Positions 36,678-45,049 are shown, counted from the stretch's first letter. The stretch is DNA of 64,000 bases from PALSA-1006 sp963733265 (GCA_963733265.1 CAVTCF010000001.1:62001-126000), one strand, 5' to 3'. A program made the numbers and translations. The notes: generated from the letters alone by a model not told the origin.

Positions 36678-36866
36678 TTACGCAGCCTTTAACGCTTGCT
36701 TGGGAGATTTCGCTGGTAGCGACTCAAGAGGCGCATCTTCGATGGGCGAAGGTGATTCATCCAGTTTTTTCAGGTTCGCAAAAATCTTGTGCGGGTCAAA
36801 ATCAAACTGGGCGGCATGTTCCCTGCGCTGCGCGTGAAGTTCTTCAATGATCGGATCGGTCCACAT
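36678..36866 (-). CDS. small partner protein of the PIN-domain toxin (probable antitoxin)
   Basis: This 62-residue acidic, helical protein begins MWTDPIIEELHAQRREHAAQ and continues FDFDPHKIFANLKKLDE. This matches a common family next to PIN genes (DPIVEEVRxxREEHAAxFNYDLxAIFxDLR). It overlaps the 3' end of the PIN gene by 23 bp on the same strand, so the pair is translationally coupled with the toxin first. Confidence 0.7.
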   Translation of the reverse strand: MWTDPIIEELHAQRREHAAQFDFDPHKIFANLKKLDESPSPIEDAPLESLPAKSPKQALKAA

Positions 36867-37338
36867 TTCTTTCTCCTATCAGTTCTTCCGGTGTGCAAAT
36901 GATTGGCATGGTATATCCTGCCGCATCGCACACACGTTCAATAATACCCCGCTTAATAGCGTTTGCAATATGTGTGCAGTTCCATGTCAGCAAGAAATCC
37001 ATGCCATGAACGGTTGCAAGCGCGATGTGAAAAGCATCTTCAACGGCTTTTTCAGGAAGTGCCGCAGCTTCAATTAACGCCACTACCAACGTTTCAACTT
37101 GCGGGGTCATCGCCAGATGCGGTATGCCGTTCAAATGATCCAGCCTTCGGGCAGATGCGGCAGGATCTCCCCTCGTGGCTTCCTCCGCGACCAAGCGCGA
37201 AGCGTAAAGTTTCCAATCGCCGCGCGCATCCCACCACTCTTGAGTAATCTGTTGATGGCCCGCCACAACCAGATCTCGGCTCATTCGCGCAGCAAGATAA
37301 CTGATGACCGATGTTTCAATATAGACAGTTGATTTCAT
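36844..37338 (-). CDS. PIN-domain (VapC-like) ribonuclease toxin
   Basis: This 164-residue PIN protein starts at the ATG at 37338 (MKSTVYIETSVISYLAAR). An upstream extension to 37371 lacks family similarity. Acidic site residues appear in YIETS (replacing the usual DTN), AEEATRGD, KAVEDAFHIALA and FLLTWNCTHIAN. The family cleaves RNA. The small downstream gene is the likely antitoxin. Located between the DGR and the IS91 transposase. Confidence 0.78.
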   Translation of the reverse strand: MKSTVYIETSVISYLAARMSRDLVVAGHQQITQEWWDARGDWKLYASRLVAEEATRGDPAASARRLDHLNGIPHLAMTPQVETLVVALIEAAALPEKAVEDAFHIALATVHGMDFLLTWNCTHIANAIKRGIIERVCDAAGYTMPIICTPEELIGERNVDRSDH

Positions 37339-37371
37339 GCCGCCTATTCTACATGAACAATTCAGGGGCAA

Positions 37372-37828
37372 GGCTCAGGCAAATTTACGCCATATTCAGA
37401 TGCCACGAACGTCGGCTTCCGGGCAGCCTATTTTCAACATCGAATGTCGCTTGCTGGCCGACACTTGACTGATTGCCATCACTAACATCTATGGCTCTTA
37501 TGTGCAGAGGAGCAGCCAGTCAATTTCTCTCATAGTAACCTTTAGCAGGATTTGCGCACGGTCATTGAGCATGACGGGCATTTTAACACTGCTCGGTCAA
37601 TAGGCAGTGCTGTTTGCCTTGTGTTCATCCGTATCGATTACAGACTTGTTGCAGCAGTGCTGCATTAAAATGGAACGATCATTCCATTTCGCTGTCAGAC
37701 CTCGACCACAAGTCACAAGCCGACCCCGGCGAGTTGCCGTTCCTCCCTGTTGACGCTGTTCGGGCTACGTTCCCCCCATTCTGTCTCTGCACGGTTGATG
37801 TGCCTCAAATTCAGAATGGGATTACCCC
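37372..37828. other. 457-bp gap with nested palindromes before the IS91-family transposase
   Basis: A near-perfect palindrome TGCAGCA-G-TGCTGCA (37650-37664) and a hairpin AAATGGAA/TTCCATTT (37668-37689) lie side by side. These may be the transposase operator or one IS91-type end; I could not locate the terminus or its tetranucleotide target. No gene is seen. Confidence 0.4.
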
Positions 37829-39265
37829 GTGGAAGCCCCCGCCAAATCTGTCGCACCCCGTACCCAGTGCTACCAGCGCCGCCGTCCCGAACAGACGCTG
37901 TGGTATCGCACTGTTCAGACGCACTTCGAAACTTGGCTGGCACTTTCAAGCGGGGAATACAATGAATCGCCGCCTGCTCATGTGGAGAATGCCTTTCGTC
38001 GCTATCTCGAATGCGGAATTTTGGCGCACGGTTTCGCCAGAGCTCATTGTGACGAGTGCGGACACGACTTCCTGATCGCCTTCTCCTGCAAAGGTCGTGG
38101 CGTATGCCCTTCGTGCAACACACGGCGCATGGTCGAAACAGCCGCGCATCTGGCCGATCACGTGTTTCCCCGGTTGCCGGTACGTCAATGGGTACTCTCG
38201 GTGCCCAAGCGGCTGCGCTATTACTTGCAACGTGATGTAGCCTTGCAAGGTGCTGTCTTGCGCATCTTTCTGCGCGAGGTGGAACGGTGCTTGCGCGAAC
38301 ACAGCCCGGGTTGCAATGCCCAAGCCCGAATAGGCGCGGTTGCCTTCATCCACCGCTTCGGCTCGTCCCTTAACGAGCACGTCCACTTTCACTGCTGTAT
38401 CGTTGACGGGGTATTTGAGCCAGCCGCCAATGCTGGCGATGGGGCGGGGGTGGATTTTCATGCGGCGACATGGATTGATGAGACCGCCATTGCCAAGGTA
38501 CAAGCAGAGGTTCGAAGGCTTGTGCTGCGCACTTTCGTCCGTCGCGGCCTGTTTGACAAGGGCGATGCTGAGGTGATGGGCAGTTGGGTACATGGCGGCG
38601 GGTTTTCAGTGGATGCCTCGGTATGCATTAACCAGAAAGACCGGGCAGGATTGGAGCGTCTGCTGCGTTACTGCGCACGCCCACCCTTCGCGCTGGAACA
38701 TCTGCAACAACTGGATGCCGAACATCTGGTCTACCACAGTCCCAAGCCCGGCCTTGATGGTTCAAGCGATCTGGTGCTGACACCGCTGGAACTGATCGGT
38801 AAAATCGCAGCATTAGTGCCGCCACCCCGTTCGCATCGGCATCGCTATTACGGTGTGCTGGCACCCAACTCGCCCCTGCGCGCGGCAGTCATCGCAATGG
38901 CTCCGGTGGCGGTGATTGCACCGTCTTTGCCGCTTGCGGATGCCGCCGGAGCAGAGGAAAAACCTCGCCGTGCGTCGCACTATCTGTGGGCCATGCTGCT
39001 GGCGCGCATTTATGAAGCATTCCCCTTAACCTGTCCGATCTGCCAAGCCCAGATGCGAATTATCGCCTTCATCAACGAGGCGAGTGACGTGAGGAAGATT
39101 CTGGAGCATATCGGCGAATCAAGCCAGCCACCGAGAATCGCTCCTGCACGCGGGCCACCGCTGTGGGAATTGGCAGCGAATTTTGCGCAGGCAGGTAGTG
39201 ATCACGAATGGGTGATAGTCGAGCCGGAACCGGAAATCGAATTTGATCAGAGTGTCGCTTGGTGA
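37829..39265 (+). CDS. IS91-family (HUH/Y-type) transposase
   Basis: This 478-residue protein has an N-terminal zinc-binding domain (CDECGHDFLIAFSCKG, then CPSCNTRRM), and the HUH metal motif in SLNEHVHFHCCIVDG. Downstream it has the conserved RHRYYGVLAPNSPLR and a C-terminal CPICQAQM. Such enzymes move DNA by single-strand rolling-circle transposition and can pick up adjacent genes. The start is a GTG at 37829; no better ribosome site was found. The gene appears intact. Confidence 0.88.
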   Translation: MEAPAKSVAPRTQCYQRRRPEQTLWYRTVQTHFETWLALSSGEYNESPPAHVENAFRRYLECGILAHGFARAHCDECGHDFLIAFSCKGRGVCPSCNTRRMVETAAHLADHVFPRLPVRQWVLSVPKRLRYYLQRDVALQGAVLRIFLREVERCLREHSPGCNAQARIGAVAFIHRFGSSLNEHVHFHCCIVDGVFEPAANAGDGAGVDFHAATWIDETAIAKVQAEVRRLVLRTFVRRGLFDKGDAEVMGSWVHGGGFSVDASVCINQKDRAGLERLLRYCARPPFALEHLQQLDAEHLVYHSPKPGLDGSSDLVLTPLELIGKIAALVPPPRSHRHRYYGVLAPNSPLRAAVIAMAPVAVIAPSLPLADAAGAEEKPRRASHYLWAMLLARIYEAFPLTCPICQAQMRIIAFINEASDVRKILEHIGESSQPPRIAPARGPPLWELAANFAQAGSDHEWVIVEPEPEIEFDQSVAW

Positions 39266-39482
39266 AAAGAAGTTTTCAGCATGCTTTGGGAAGGGCTGTG
39301 TGTCGTGCACAGAGAGGGGCGGGTTTTGAGGAAATTACTACGATTTTGGGGAAGAGGAAGACGAAGTGAAGGCTTTTTCAGGGATGCGAAGATGAGAATG
39401 GGATTGGCTTGGGGTGGGGATGCCGAAAATGGCCGGAAATAAATTGACTTGTGCAGTTGAATTTCCTATCCTTACTATGGAA

Positions 39483-40130
39483 TTAACAAAGTGCAAAGAT
39501 GAAGTAGGTGCTATTAAAAGACTTATAGACATCACGAACTCCACATTGCGTAAGATTAAAATTTGTTTTTTCTTTTTTAAGTTCATCAAGAAGAGGGGCC
39601 CGCCAGTCTGATGAATTTTTTCGCAAATCGACTGAAGTTAACTCTATTTCTCGGCTCACTACGATAAAACTTGCTTCGGGATAACTTTCGAAGTCGTAGC
39701 AATATTTAAAACCCACTCCATTCAGATATTCTGATTGCGTTGGTTTGCACATGCTCGGGAATTGAGAAAAAACAAATGCCTTAGTTGCCAAATCTGCCTG
39801 AGCAATAGGCTGAGCAAAGCAGACCCTAACCAAGACTAGTAACAATAAAATGAACGAATTGTTCCGCCAACTGAATCTATATTTAACCAAATTAACAAAA
39901 ATCAATATCAAGCATGTGACAAAAACGAGTAGATCGACGAGACGTATCCCATAAAACCAATTTCCCTTTTGATAGGATTCTGTCTGAAATTCAGAATATA
40001 TATAGAAATATATCCAAATTAGAACTACAACAATTAAACCCAGTCTGCGTTGAACAAACGACCATAATTTCAGGAAACCGGGGTCAGGTCTTTCGTTATC
40101 ACATTTCATTTCGTGCTGCCCCGTCCGCAC
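39483..40130 (-). CDS. hypothetical membrane protein with three predicted helices
   Basis: The frame of 215 codons has a soluble N-terminus. Hydrophobic segments lie at about residues 31-47 (LGLIVVVLIWIYFYIYS), 65-84 (LVDLLVFVTCLILIFVNLV) and 91-107 (SFILLLLVLVRVCFAQ). A soluble C-terminal domain of about 100 residues follows. Codons near the start overlap a GACCTGACCCC motif (40081-40091) often seen in dispersed repeats of these bacteria, so an internal start such as ATG at residue 8 is possible. Function unknown. It is AT-richer than the flanking core genes. Confidence 0.5.
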   Translation of the reverse strand: MRTGQHEMKCDNERPDPGFLKLWSFVQRRLGLIVVVLIWIYFYIYSEFQTESYQKGNWFYGIRLVDLLVFVTCLILIFVNLVKYRFSWRNNSFILLLLVLVRVCFAQPIAQADLATKAFVFSQFPSMCKPTQSEYLNGVGFKYCYDFESYPEASFIVVSREIELTSVDLRKNSSDWRAPLLDELKKEKTNFNLTQCGVRDVYKSFNSTYFIFALC

Positions 40131-40390
40131 GTCCGTCGAACTATTTCCAGTATTGATTTCCTCATTTTTTTCGCATCTCCTGTCAGCTTTTGCAGTTGCC
40201 GTTCGCCATCTTGTCCAATATTTCTATCCGTTCCGCTCAATTTTGCATCACTTGCTACAGCTCGAATTATGCTCAGCATTTTGCTCCTATCTTCCATATT
40301 TTCCTTAATTGGAGGACGCCCTCGACCGTCCGGTTTTGGCCGGGTGCCGCCGACTCGGTATATTACACGTGATGTCCGATGTACAATCAA
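40106..40390 (-). CDS. hypothetical basic protein, doubtful
   Basis: A 94-codon frame: GTRPKPDGRGRPPIKENMED at the N-terminus, then a helical stretch (QDGERQLQKLTGDAKKMRKS). It overlaps the downstream membrane gene by 25 bp. It may be real or a fragment of a transposase-associated repeat. No family recognised. Confidence 0.25.
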   Translation of the reverse strand: MIVHRTSRVIYRVGGTRPKPDGRGRPPIKENMEDRSKMLSIIRAVASDAKLSGTDRNIGQDGERQLQKLTGDAKKMRKSILEIVRRTCGRGSTK

Positions 40391-40450
40391 TTACAGCCAT
40401 TTTACGAAACTTCTCATTTTGCCATTTTTAGCAGCCCGATAAGCTTAATA

Positions 40451-40855
40451 CTAATCCCCGAACGGGTTTAATAGCGGCACGTTGAAGCGTTCAAAATCAC
40501 AAGTGTTTCTTGTAACAACCGTGAGTTTATGAACAATTGCTGTGGCTGCAATCATGGCGTCCTCATAAACAGTATTCGATTGTCGATGCATCAGTTTCGC
40601 CCAAACTCGAAAGGTTGCCGCATCCATCGGCAGCACATTATAAGTGGCGGCTACCTGATTAGCCCATGCCTCAATTTCCGCAGCCTTGATTACATCCTGA
40701 TCCCGTGTAATTTCGATGCCAGCCTGTATCTCACCTAGTGTCACAGCACTGAGATGCAGGTCTGCATCGGCTACCGATTCAATCCATGCAACCACAGCAC
40801 CGTGCGGACGTATCTTGCGGAGCTCAGAAACAATATTAGTATCAAGGAGAAACAT
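40451..40855 (-). CDS. vapC: VapC/FitB-type PIN ribonuclease toxin
   Basis: This 134-residue PIN domain has MFLLDTNIVSELRK (first Asp), TLGEIQAGIE (Glu), YEDAMIAATA (Asp) and TRNTCDFERF (Asp). All four acidic residues are present, so it should be active. Its start overlaps the stop of the Phd-family antitoxin by one base. It is on the minus strand in the island. Confidence 0.9.
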   Translation of the reverse strand: MFLLDTNIVSELRKIRPHGAVVAWIESVADADLHLSAVTLGEIQAGIEITRDQDVIKAAEIEAWANQVAATYNVLPMDAATFRVWAKLMHRQSNTVYEDAMIAATAIVHKLTVVTRNTCDFERFNVPLLNPFGD

Positions 40856-41109
40856 TACAGAACTGCAGCAGGGCGACGCTTGGCAAGTTTGCGAAGTGGC
40901 AATTTCAGGTCAGCACGGCCAATGTCAGAAAGTAGCAAGGACTTGAGAGAAGGTAGCGCTGAATTGCTCAATCGTTTCCATTCAGTGATGGGAACAAGAA
41001 CAGCAGTTTCCGCCCCGCGCCGGGTGACCAGTTGCGGCCCCTCGTTGACACAGGCATCCAGTAACTCGCTGAAACGAGCTTTTGCATCTTGTACAGGCCA
41101 AGTGTTCAT
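40855..41109 (-). CDS. Phd/YefM-family antitoxin
   Basis: This 84-residue antitoxin has a Phd DNA-binding fold (WPVQDAKARFSELLDACVNEGPQ then LVTRRGAETAVLVPITEW). The C-terminal tail binds the toxin. It is first in the operon, with vapC overlapping by one base. Seventeen bases upstream of its ATG is an 18-bp operator (perfect 8-bp arms), so autoregulation is expected. Confidence 0.9.
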   Translation of the reverse strand: MNTWPVQDAKARFSELLDACVNEGPQLVTRRGAETAVLVPITEWKRLSNSALPSLKSLLLSDIGRADLKLPLRKLAKRRPAAVL

Positions 41110-41125
41110 GATTTCACCCCATAAG

Positions 41126-41143
41126 ACTAGTCAGGTGACTAGT
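41126..41143. promoter_or_regulatory. operator palindrome of the Phd-VapC operon
   Basis: ACTAGTCA-GG-TGACTAGT is a perfect 8-bp inverted repeat. The half-site TGACTAGT is shared with the operators of the ribbon-helix-helix gene in the adjacent IS21 element. Confidence 0.75.
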
Positions 41144-41285
41144 TTAAATCAGTTGCAAAGGATAATCAACCCCATTGTTTTGACTGGAGTGCAGACATAT
41201 TAGTGAAGTCATGCCGTGGCTAATATATCAGGTGCGGGGAACGACAGTGATGCGGCCTAAACTTAAGATTTTTTGTTGTATCTTG

Positions 41286-41384
41286 TTATTTCGCTGCGCC
41301 ATAACGGCCATTCTTGTATGAGCTACTGCCTAACCAGCCTGCCAGTAAGCTCCCTCCTGCAATCAATCCGATTAACCAACTCAT
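41286..41384 (-). CDS. 32-residue single-span membrane peptide
   Basis: The frame begins MSWLIGLIAGGSLLAGWLGS and ends SSYKNGRYGAAK-stop. It is one glycine-rich hydrophobic helix with a basic C-terminus. AAAGGA lies 9 bp before the ATG. It resembles small membrane stress or toxin peptides. Function unknown. Confidence 0.5.
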   Translation of the reverse strand: MSWLIGLIAGGSLLAGWLGSSSYKNGRYGAAK

Positions 41385-41561
41385 GAATGTATCCTTTTTC
41401 TTCTCTGCCACAATTCGGCATGTATGAATTGTATGGATTATTAGTTTAAATAGGGGTTAACAAGCTTGTGATGTAAAGATTTCCAAGCGCTTAAATATAA
41501 TGGATGCCAATAAGGCAGGGGGAGTCATCTATTACTGAAGGCTCGTTCGTCAGCTCCTACC

Positions 41562-41620
41562 TGCGCATTCCACGCGGTTCGGCCACCGATTCCGCTCATG
41601 ATTCGGCCACCCACTCCACG
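41562..41620. repeat. IS21 left terminal repeats (two units)
   Basis: On the minus strand, two ~23-24-bp units (GGTGGCCGAAT...GGAATC) precede the terminal ATGCGCA. They match the five-unit array at the right end. Confidence 0.85.
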
Positions 41621-41741
41621 GCATTCAGCCGGGTCAGTCGGAGCGAAGCGACGCAAGAATTTGAGCTTATAGTTTAGTCCTGTCTTTTGTCAATTTTCTC
41701 AACTGAGCGTTTTCAGAAACCGGCATCAACTTTTCATTATC

Positions 41742-41753
41742 GTGACTTGTCAC
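41742..41753. promoter_or_regulatory. RHH operator palindrome 1
   Basis: GTGACTTGTCAC, overlapping the stop codon of the ribbon-helix-helix gene. Confidence 0.7.
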
Positions 41754-42049
41754 TCTATCTCTTTGCTTTGCTTTGCATACGCATGGATCAGTAATTCTTC
41801 GATGAGTACTTTTTGTGACTTGTCACGATAACTGGTCAGCATGTCCAAGGCTTTTGTTGCCTGTGGCGATAACAGGATATTTATTTGCTTTGCCGGGAAG
41901 CTCTCGAACTTCTCTGATAGACGTTTTGCTCTGCTTGCTTGTTGCCTCTGTGCCGGTGTCATCGCTTTGCCTGTAGCGGGTCTTCCGCGCGTGGTTGTCG
42001 GTTTTTTATCGTGTTCAATGGATGTGTCTTTGGCTGTATCTTTTTTCAT
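41750..42049 (-). CDS. ribbon-helix-helix DNA-binding regulator inside IS21
   Basis: The 99-residue protein has a charged N-terminus (MKKDTAKDTSIEHDKKP), the module RGRPATGKAMTPAQRQQ, a short basic segment, and an Arc/CopG-like domain: KQINILLSPQATKALDMLTS...SQKVLIEELLIHAY (about 55-90). It likely dimerises and binds the four GTGACTWGTCAC palindromes in and around the gene. Two palindromes are upstream of its start (42071 and 42105), one is in the coding region and one at the stop. It lies downstream of istB and may restrain transposition or act on other island promoters. Confidence 0.75.
   Translation of the reverse strand: MKKDTAKDTSIEHDKKPTTTRGRPATGKAMTPAQRQQASRAKRLSEKFESFPAKQINILLSPQATKALDMLTSYRDKSQKVLIEELLIHAYAKQSKEIE
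41815..41826. promoter_or_regulatory. RHH operator palindrome 2
   Basis: GTGACTTGTCAC inside the ribbon-helix-helix coding sequence, at the codons for Arg-Asp-Lys-Ser. Confidence 0.65.
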
Positions 42050-42070
42050 ATTGTCTCCGTTTAATTAAAC

Positions 42071-42082
42071 GTGACTAGTCAC
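42071..42082. promoter_or_regulatory. RHH operator palindrome 3
   Basis: GTGACTAGTCAC, fully palindromic, 22 bp upstream of the RHH start codon. Confidence 0.75.
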
Positions 42083-42104
42083 GCTTTTTCCTGTCGCCTA
42101 TAAA

Positions 42105-42116
42105 GTGACTTGTCAC
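42105..42116. promoter_or_regulatory. RHH operator palindrome 4
   Basis: GTGACTTGTCAC between RHH and istB, 34 bp upstream of palindrome 3 and just after the istB stop. Confidence 0.75.
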
Positions 42117-42126
42117 GATATTTAAC

Positions 42127-42852
42127 TTATTGCCTGTCGCGCATGGTTTTGCCACTCAGGTTGATTTTGTAGGCGTTGTGAACCACGCGATCCAGAATGG
42201 CATCGGCCAGCGTTGGATCCCCTATCGCTTCATGCCAATGCGCAATGGGTAACTGGCTGGTGATGATCGTCGCACGCAGGTTGTAGCGATCGTCCAGTAT
42301 TTCCAGCAGGTCGCGCCTGTGTTGATCGGTGAGCACGGCAAGTCCCCATTCATCCAGGATGAGAACATCCGCCTTGGCAAATTGCCGCATCATCCTGGCG
42401 TAGCGACCATCGGCGCGTCCCGTGTCCAACTCCTGAAACAGGCGCGTCAATCGGATGTAATGCGAGCTGTATCCTTCACGGCAGGCTTTCTGTGCCAGCG
42501 CGCAAGCCAGATAGGTTTTACCTAAACCTGTCGCACCGGTAATCAGCACGTTCAGGTGTTCTTTCACCCATCCGCAATCTGCCAGCTTGATGATCAGCGA
42601 ACGGTCCAAGCCTCGCGCGGTTTTGAAATCGATATCTTCCAGCGCCGCATTCTGTTTCAGTTTTGCCAAGCGCAAACGGGTCTGCATACGGCGATTGTCC
42701 CTCTCTGTCATTTCTCTATCCACAATCAAGCCTAACCGTTCTTCGAATGGCATCGTGCGAATATCCGGAATGCCTTCCTGCTCTTGCAAGGCGTGCAGCA
42801 TACCGGTCAGTTTCAGTTGTTTTAATTTGTCCAGCGTGGGGTGATGCATCAT
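42127..42852 (-). CDS. istB: IS21 helper ATPase IstB
   Basis: This 241-residue DnaC/IstB-family AAA+ ATPase has Walker A GATGLGKTYLA and Walker B VLILDEWGLAVL, with a helical N-terminal domain (LDKLKQLKLTGMLHAL). IstB oligomerises on DNA and stimulates strand transfer by IstA. Start is the ATG-ATG pair at 42852. It lies 40 bp downstream of istA. Confidence 0.95.
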   Translation of the reverse strand: MMHHPTLDKLKQLKLTGMLHALQEQEGIPDIRTMPFEERLGLIVDREMTERDNRRMQTRLRLAKLKQNAALEDIDFKTARGLDRSLIIKLADCGWVKEHLNVLITGATGLGKTYLACALAQKACREGYSSHYIRLTRLFQELDTGRADGRYARMMRQFAKADVLILDEWGLAVLTDQHRRDLLEILDDRYNLRATIITSQLPIAHWHEAIGDPTLADAILDRVVHNAYKINLSGKTMRDRQ

Positions 42853-42892
42853 GGTTTATGCTCCTGTCAGTGGTTGTAATAGATTGCTACGA

Positions 42893-44437
42893 TTAATGGA
42901 AATAGCCCGGACCACGAATGTTGTCGTGGAACAGGGGGAGGCTGCTTTGCGGGATATCTTGCGGCAGCGGTTGTTTGTCCAACTGGTGTTTCAGGATGGA
43001 ATCAACGGAGGTGTAGCTGATGGCGTTGGTGGCGCAAGCTCTGCGGCAAGCGGCTTCGACCCGCTCGTTCCCGTAGTGTTTGCCCAGACGGATAATGCCC
43101 GCAGCCGCGCGGAATGCCTGCTGGGGATGTGGCTTGCGTTTGATCAGCGCTTCGATCAGTTTGCTCGTGTGCACACCGACTGAAGCGCCCCAATTCACGA
43201 TGCGTTCCGGTGTCCATTCGGCCATTTTGCTATGCGCCTCGGGCATGTGCGCTTTTTCTGTCGAATGTTTTTTATTGCCGAAGTGCAATCTGGCGTGGCT
43301 GGCGACACGCTGCCCTCGATAGAATATCTCTACGACATACTCGCTGAAGTTAACGTCAAGCTCTTTTCCAATCAGCTTATAGGGTGCCGAGTAATAATAT
43401 CCATCACCCAGATCAACGTGGTAGTCCAGCCCCATGCGAACCTTTTTCCATTCACTGAAGATATGACGCTGTGCGGGCAGGGAACGCATTGCCGGATAGT
43501 CGATGGTGCGAAACAACGATTCTCTGCATTCGGCAAGCTTTTTGAATGGACGCTGATTAAGACGCACAAGCAACTCTCCAATTGCCTCATTCAGTTCCGC
43601 CAGGCTAAAGAACGCGCGATTGCGCAGGCAGGCCAGTATCCAGCGCGTCACCACCAATACACCGCATTCCACTTTGGCTTTATCCCTCGGCTTTCTGCTG
43701 CGCGCAGGAATCACGGCGATACAGTAATGATTGGCAAAGTCGTGATAGCTCGGATTGGTGTCCGGTTCATAGCGGCACGTTTTGCTGACACCGCTCTTGA
43801 GGTTGTCCGGCACCAGAATTTCCGGGGCTGCGCCGAAGTAGTCGAGCATGCGGATGTGACTGCCGATCCAGTCCGGCAGGGTTTGGCTAAAAGTCGCTTC
43901 GGCATAGGTGTAGTTGGACGCCCCCATCACGCCGACGAAGATTTGCACCTGAAGAATCTCACCGGTGTACCGATCCGTAACCGGCATCGTTTTACCGCAA
44001 TAGTCCACGAAGCACTTTTCGCCCGCAGGATGTTCCTGACGCATCACGGCATCGAGCTTGCCTGCCCATTTCCGATAGCTTTCGCAGAACCAGCTGTAGT
44101 TGAACCCTTCAGGCTGGTTTGCTTTGTACTCTTGCCACAACAGGAAAAGGGTGACTCCTTTGCGACGCATCTCCCGGTTCACCTCATCCCAATTCGGCGA
44201 TGCTCGCAAGACATCAACCGACAATAATTTGGGAGGAAACAGCCGCGCATTAATATCAACTTCGGTCATGTCGACTGGCAGCGGCCAGGACAAACCGGCT
44301 ACCGCAAAACGGCGTATGTAGTCACTGATTGTGCTTCTGGCTACCTGGGTGCTTTTTGATATCTGCCGGTCCGACAGATCGAGGTCAAACTTCAGGCGTA
44401 GTATTTCTCTTGTTTTACGCATCGACAACTTCTCCAT
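42893..44437 (-). CDS. istA: IS21-family transposase IstA
   Basis: The 514-residue transposase has an N-terminal helix-turn-helix (DLSDRQISKSTQVARSTISD). The DDE catalytic core includes EKCFVDYCGKTMPV (first Asp), LVPDNLKSGV (second Asp) and ARSRKPRDKAKVECGV (Glu). A beta-barrel follows. It cuts the multi-repeat ends of the element. The gene is intact and is followed by istB. Confidence 0.95.
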   Translation of the reverse strand: MEKLSMRKTREILRLKFDLDLSDRQISKSTQVARSTISDYIRRFAVAGLSWPLPVDMTEVDINARLFPPKLLSVDVLRASPNWDEVNREMRRKGVTLFLLWQEYKANQPEGFNYSWFCESYRKWAGKLDAVMRQEHPAGEKCFVDYCGKTMPVTDRYTGEILQVQIFVGVMGASNYTYAEATFSQTLPDWIGSHIRMLDYFGAAPEILVPDNLKSGVSKTCRYEPDTNPSYHDFANHYCIAVIPARSRKPRDKAKVECGVLVVTRWILACLRNRAFFSLAELNEAIGELLVRLNQRPFKKLAECRESLFRTIDYPAMRSLPAQRHIFSEWKKVRMGLDYHVDLGDGYYYSAPYKLIGKELDVNFSEYVVEIFYRGQRVASHARLHFGNKKHSTEKAHMPEAHSKMAEWTPERIVNWGASVGVHTSKLIEALIKRKPHPQQAFRAAAGIIRLGKHYGNERVEAACRRACATNAISYTSVDSILKHQLDKQPLPQDIPQSSLPLFHDNIRGPGYFH

Positions 44438-44506
44438 ATCCGTCCCTCTTTCCGAAAAAAGGGCGAATGGTAGGTGAATATTATCTTGCGTCGATCCCTG
44501 ACCAGG

Positions 44507-44621
44507 GGTGGCCGAATCACACCGGAATCGGTGGCCGAATCACAGCGGAATCAGTGGCCGAATGCTAATGGAATCGGGGGCCGAATGTGCGTGGACTGGG
44601 TGGCCGAATGACCGTGGAATA
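44507..44621. repeat. five tandem 23-bp units at the IS21 right end
   Basis: Units start at 44507, 44530, 44553, 44576 and 44599. Each has (G/A)G(T/G)GGCCGAAT followed by a variable spacer and (T/C/A)GGAAT. The first is GGTGGCCGAATCACACC-GGAATC. Five terminal transposase-binding repeats at one end is more than the two found at the other end. Confidence 0.88.
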
Positions 44622-44625
44622 CGCA

Positions 44626-44826
44626 CCTACCCAAGAGGGGGTTTGCCGAATATTTTTGGGGGCGGCTACATAATGTGCAATCGTGTAGCCGATCAAGAAC
44701 TTTTTGAACCTTCTTGCGATTGGCCGGGGTATCTACTAATGCAGTTTGTTCCCGACAACGGATACCTTTGTGGCGAAAGTCAAAGAACAACAGTCCAGTA
44801 TCATCGCGTTTTCTTATGCTAGCCAT
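44626..44826 (-). pseudogene. tyrosine-integrase remnant (arm-binding domain only)
   Basis: From ATG at 44826 the frame reads MASIRKRDDTGLLFFDFRHK and GIRCREQTALVDTPANRKK, the DUF3596-type N-terminal arm-binding domain of phage/island integrases. The frame loses similarity near residue 45 and runs into the IS21 insertion. Rejoining across IS21 gives a stop within two codons, so the catalytic domain was already lost before IS21 arrived. It overlaps the excisionase-like gene by 8 bp. Confidence 0.8.
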
Positions 44827-45049
44827 GGCAAACACCCCCGTTAGCCATTGGAATAGCTAATTTGCTTATGGATAAGGACATATCGCGTTCAATATGCTCC
44901 CATATATAGAGGATCTTTCGACCATTAAACGGACGTATATAGTGAACTCCTTCTAACAACACGCTGTCTTTGAGGCGATCTCTTATAGTACGGCTATCGT
45001 ATTTGATGACTTGGGCTAGTTCATCGGTAGTTAAATATGTTAATGACAT
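44819..45049 (-). CDS. excisionase-like small DNA-binding protein
   Basis: This 76-residue protein (MSLTYLTTDELAQVIKYD...RTIRDRLKDSVLLEGVHY) has a winged-helix/AlpA-like layout with a hydrophobic wing (GRKILYIWEHIERDM). Its stop overlaps the integrase start, the normal xis-int arrangement of integrative elements. It diverges from the Cro/CI-type regulator at 45204. Confidence 0.65.
   Translation of the reverse strand: MSLTYLTTDELAQVIKYDSRTIRDRLKDSVLLEGVHYIRPFNGRKILYIWEHIERDMSLSISKLAIPMANGGVCHG

Larger units (their letters stand above)
41562..44625 (-). mobile_element. IS21-family element with an extra regulator gene
   Basis: The element is 3,064 bp long and flanked by a perfect 6-bp target duplication CCTACC (41556-41561 and 44626-44631). 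Ends begin TGCGCATTCCACG and, inverted, TGCGTATTCCACG. The left end has two copies and the right end five copies of a ~23-bp unit built around GGTGGCCGAAT. Genes run istA, istB and then a ribbon-helix-helix gene, all minus. A typical IS21 carries only the first two. Confidence 0.92.

Noticed and set aside
39338..39589. 83-codon minus frame before the membrane protein
   Set aside because: No ribosome site, low-complexity Ser-rich end, and no family similarity.
36678..41143. CRISPR array in the island
   Set aside because: No regularly spaced repeats with unique spacers anywhere in the window and no cas genes; the tandem repeats seen are IS21 ends and Ig modules.
43232..44227. 331-codon plus-strand frame across istA
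   Set aside because: It is antisense to a well-supported transposase with catalytic motifs.
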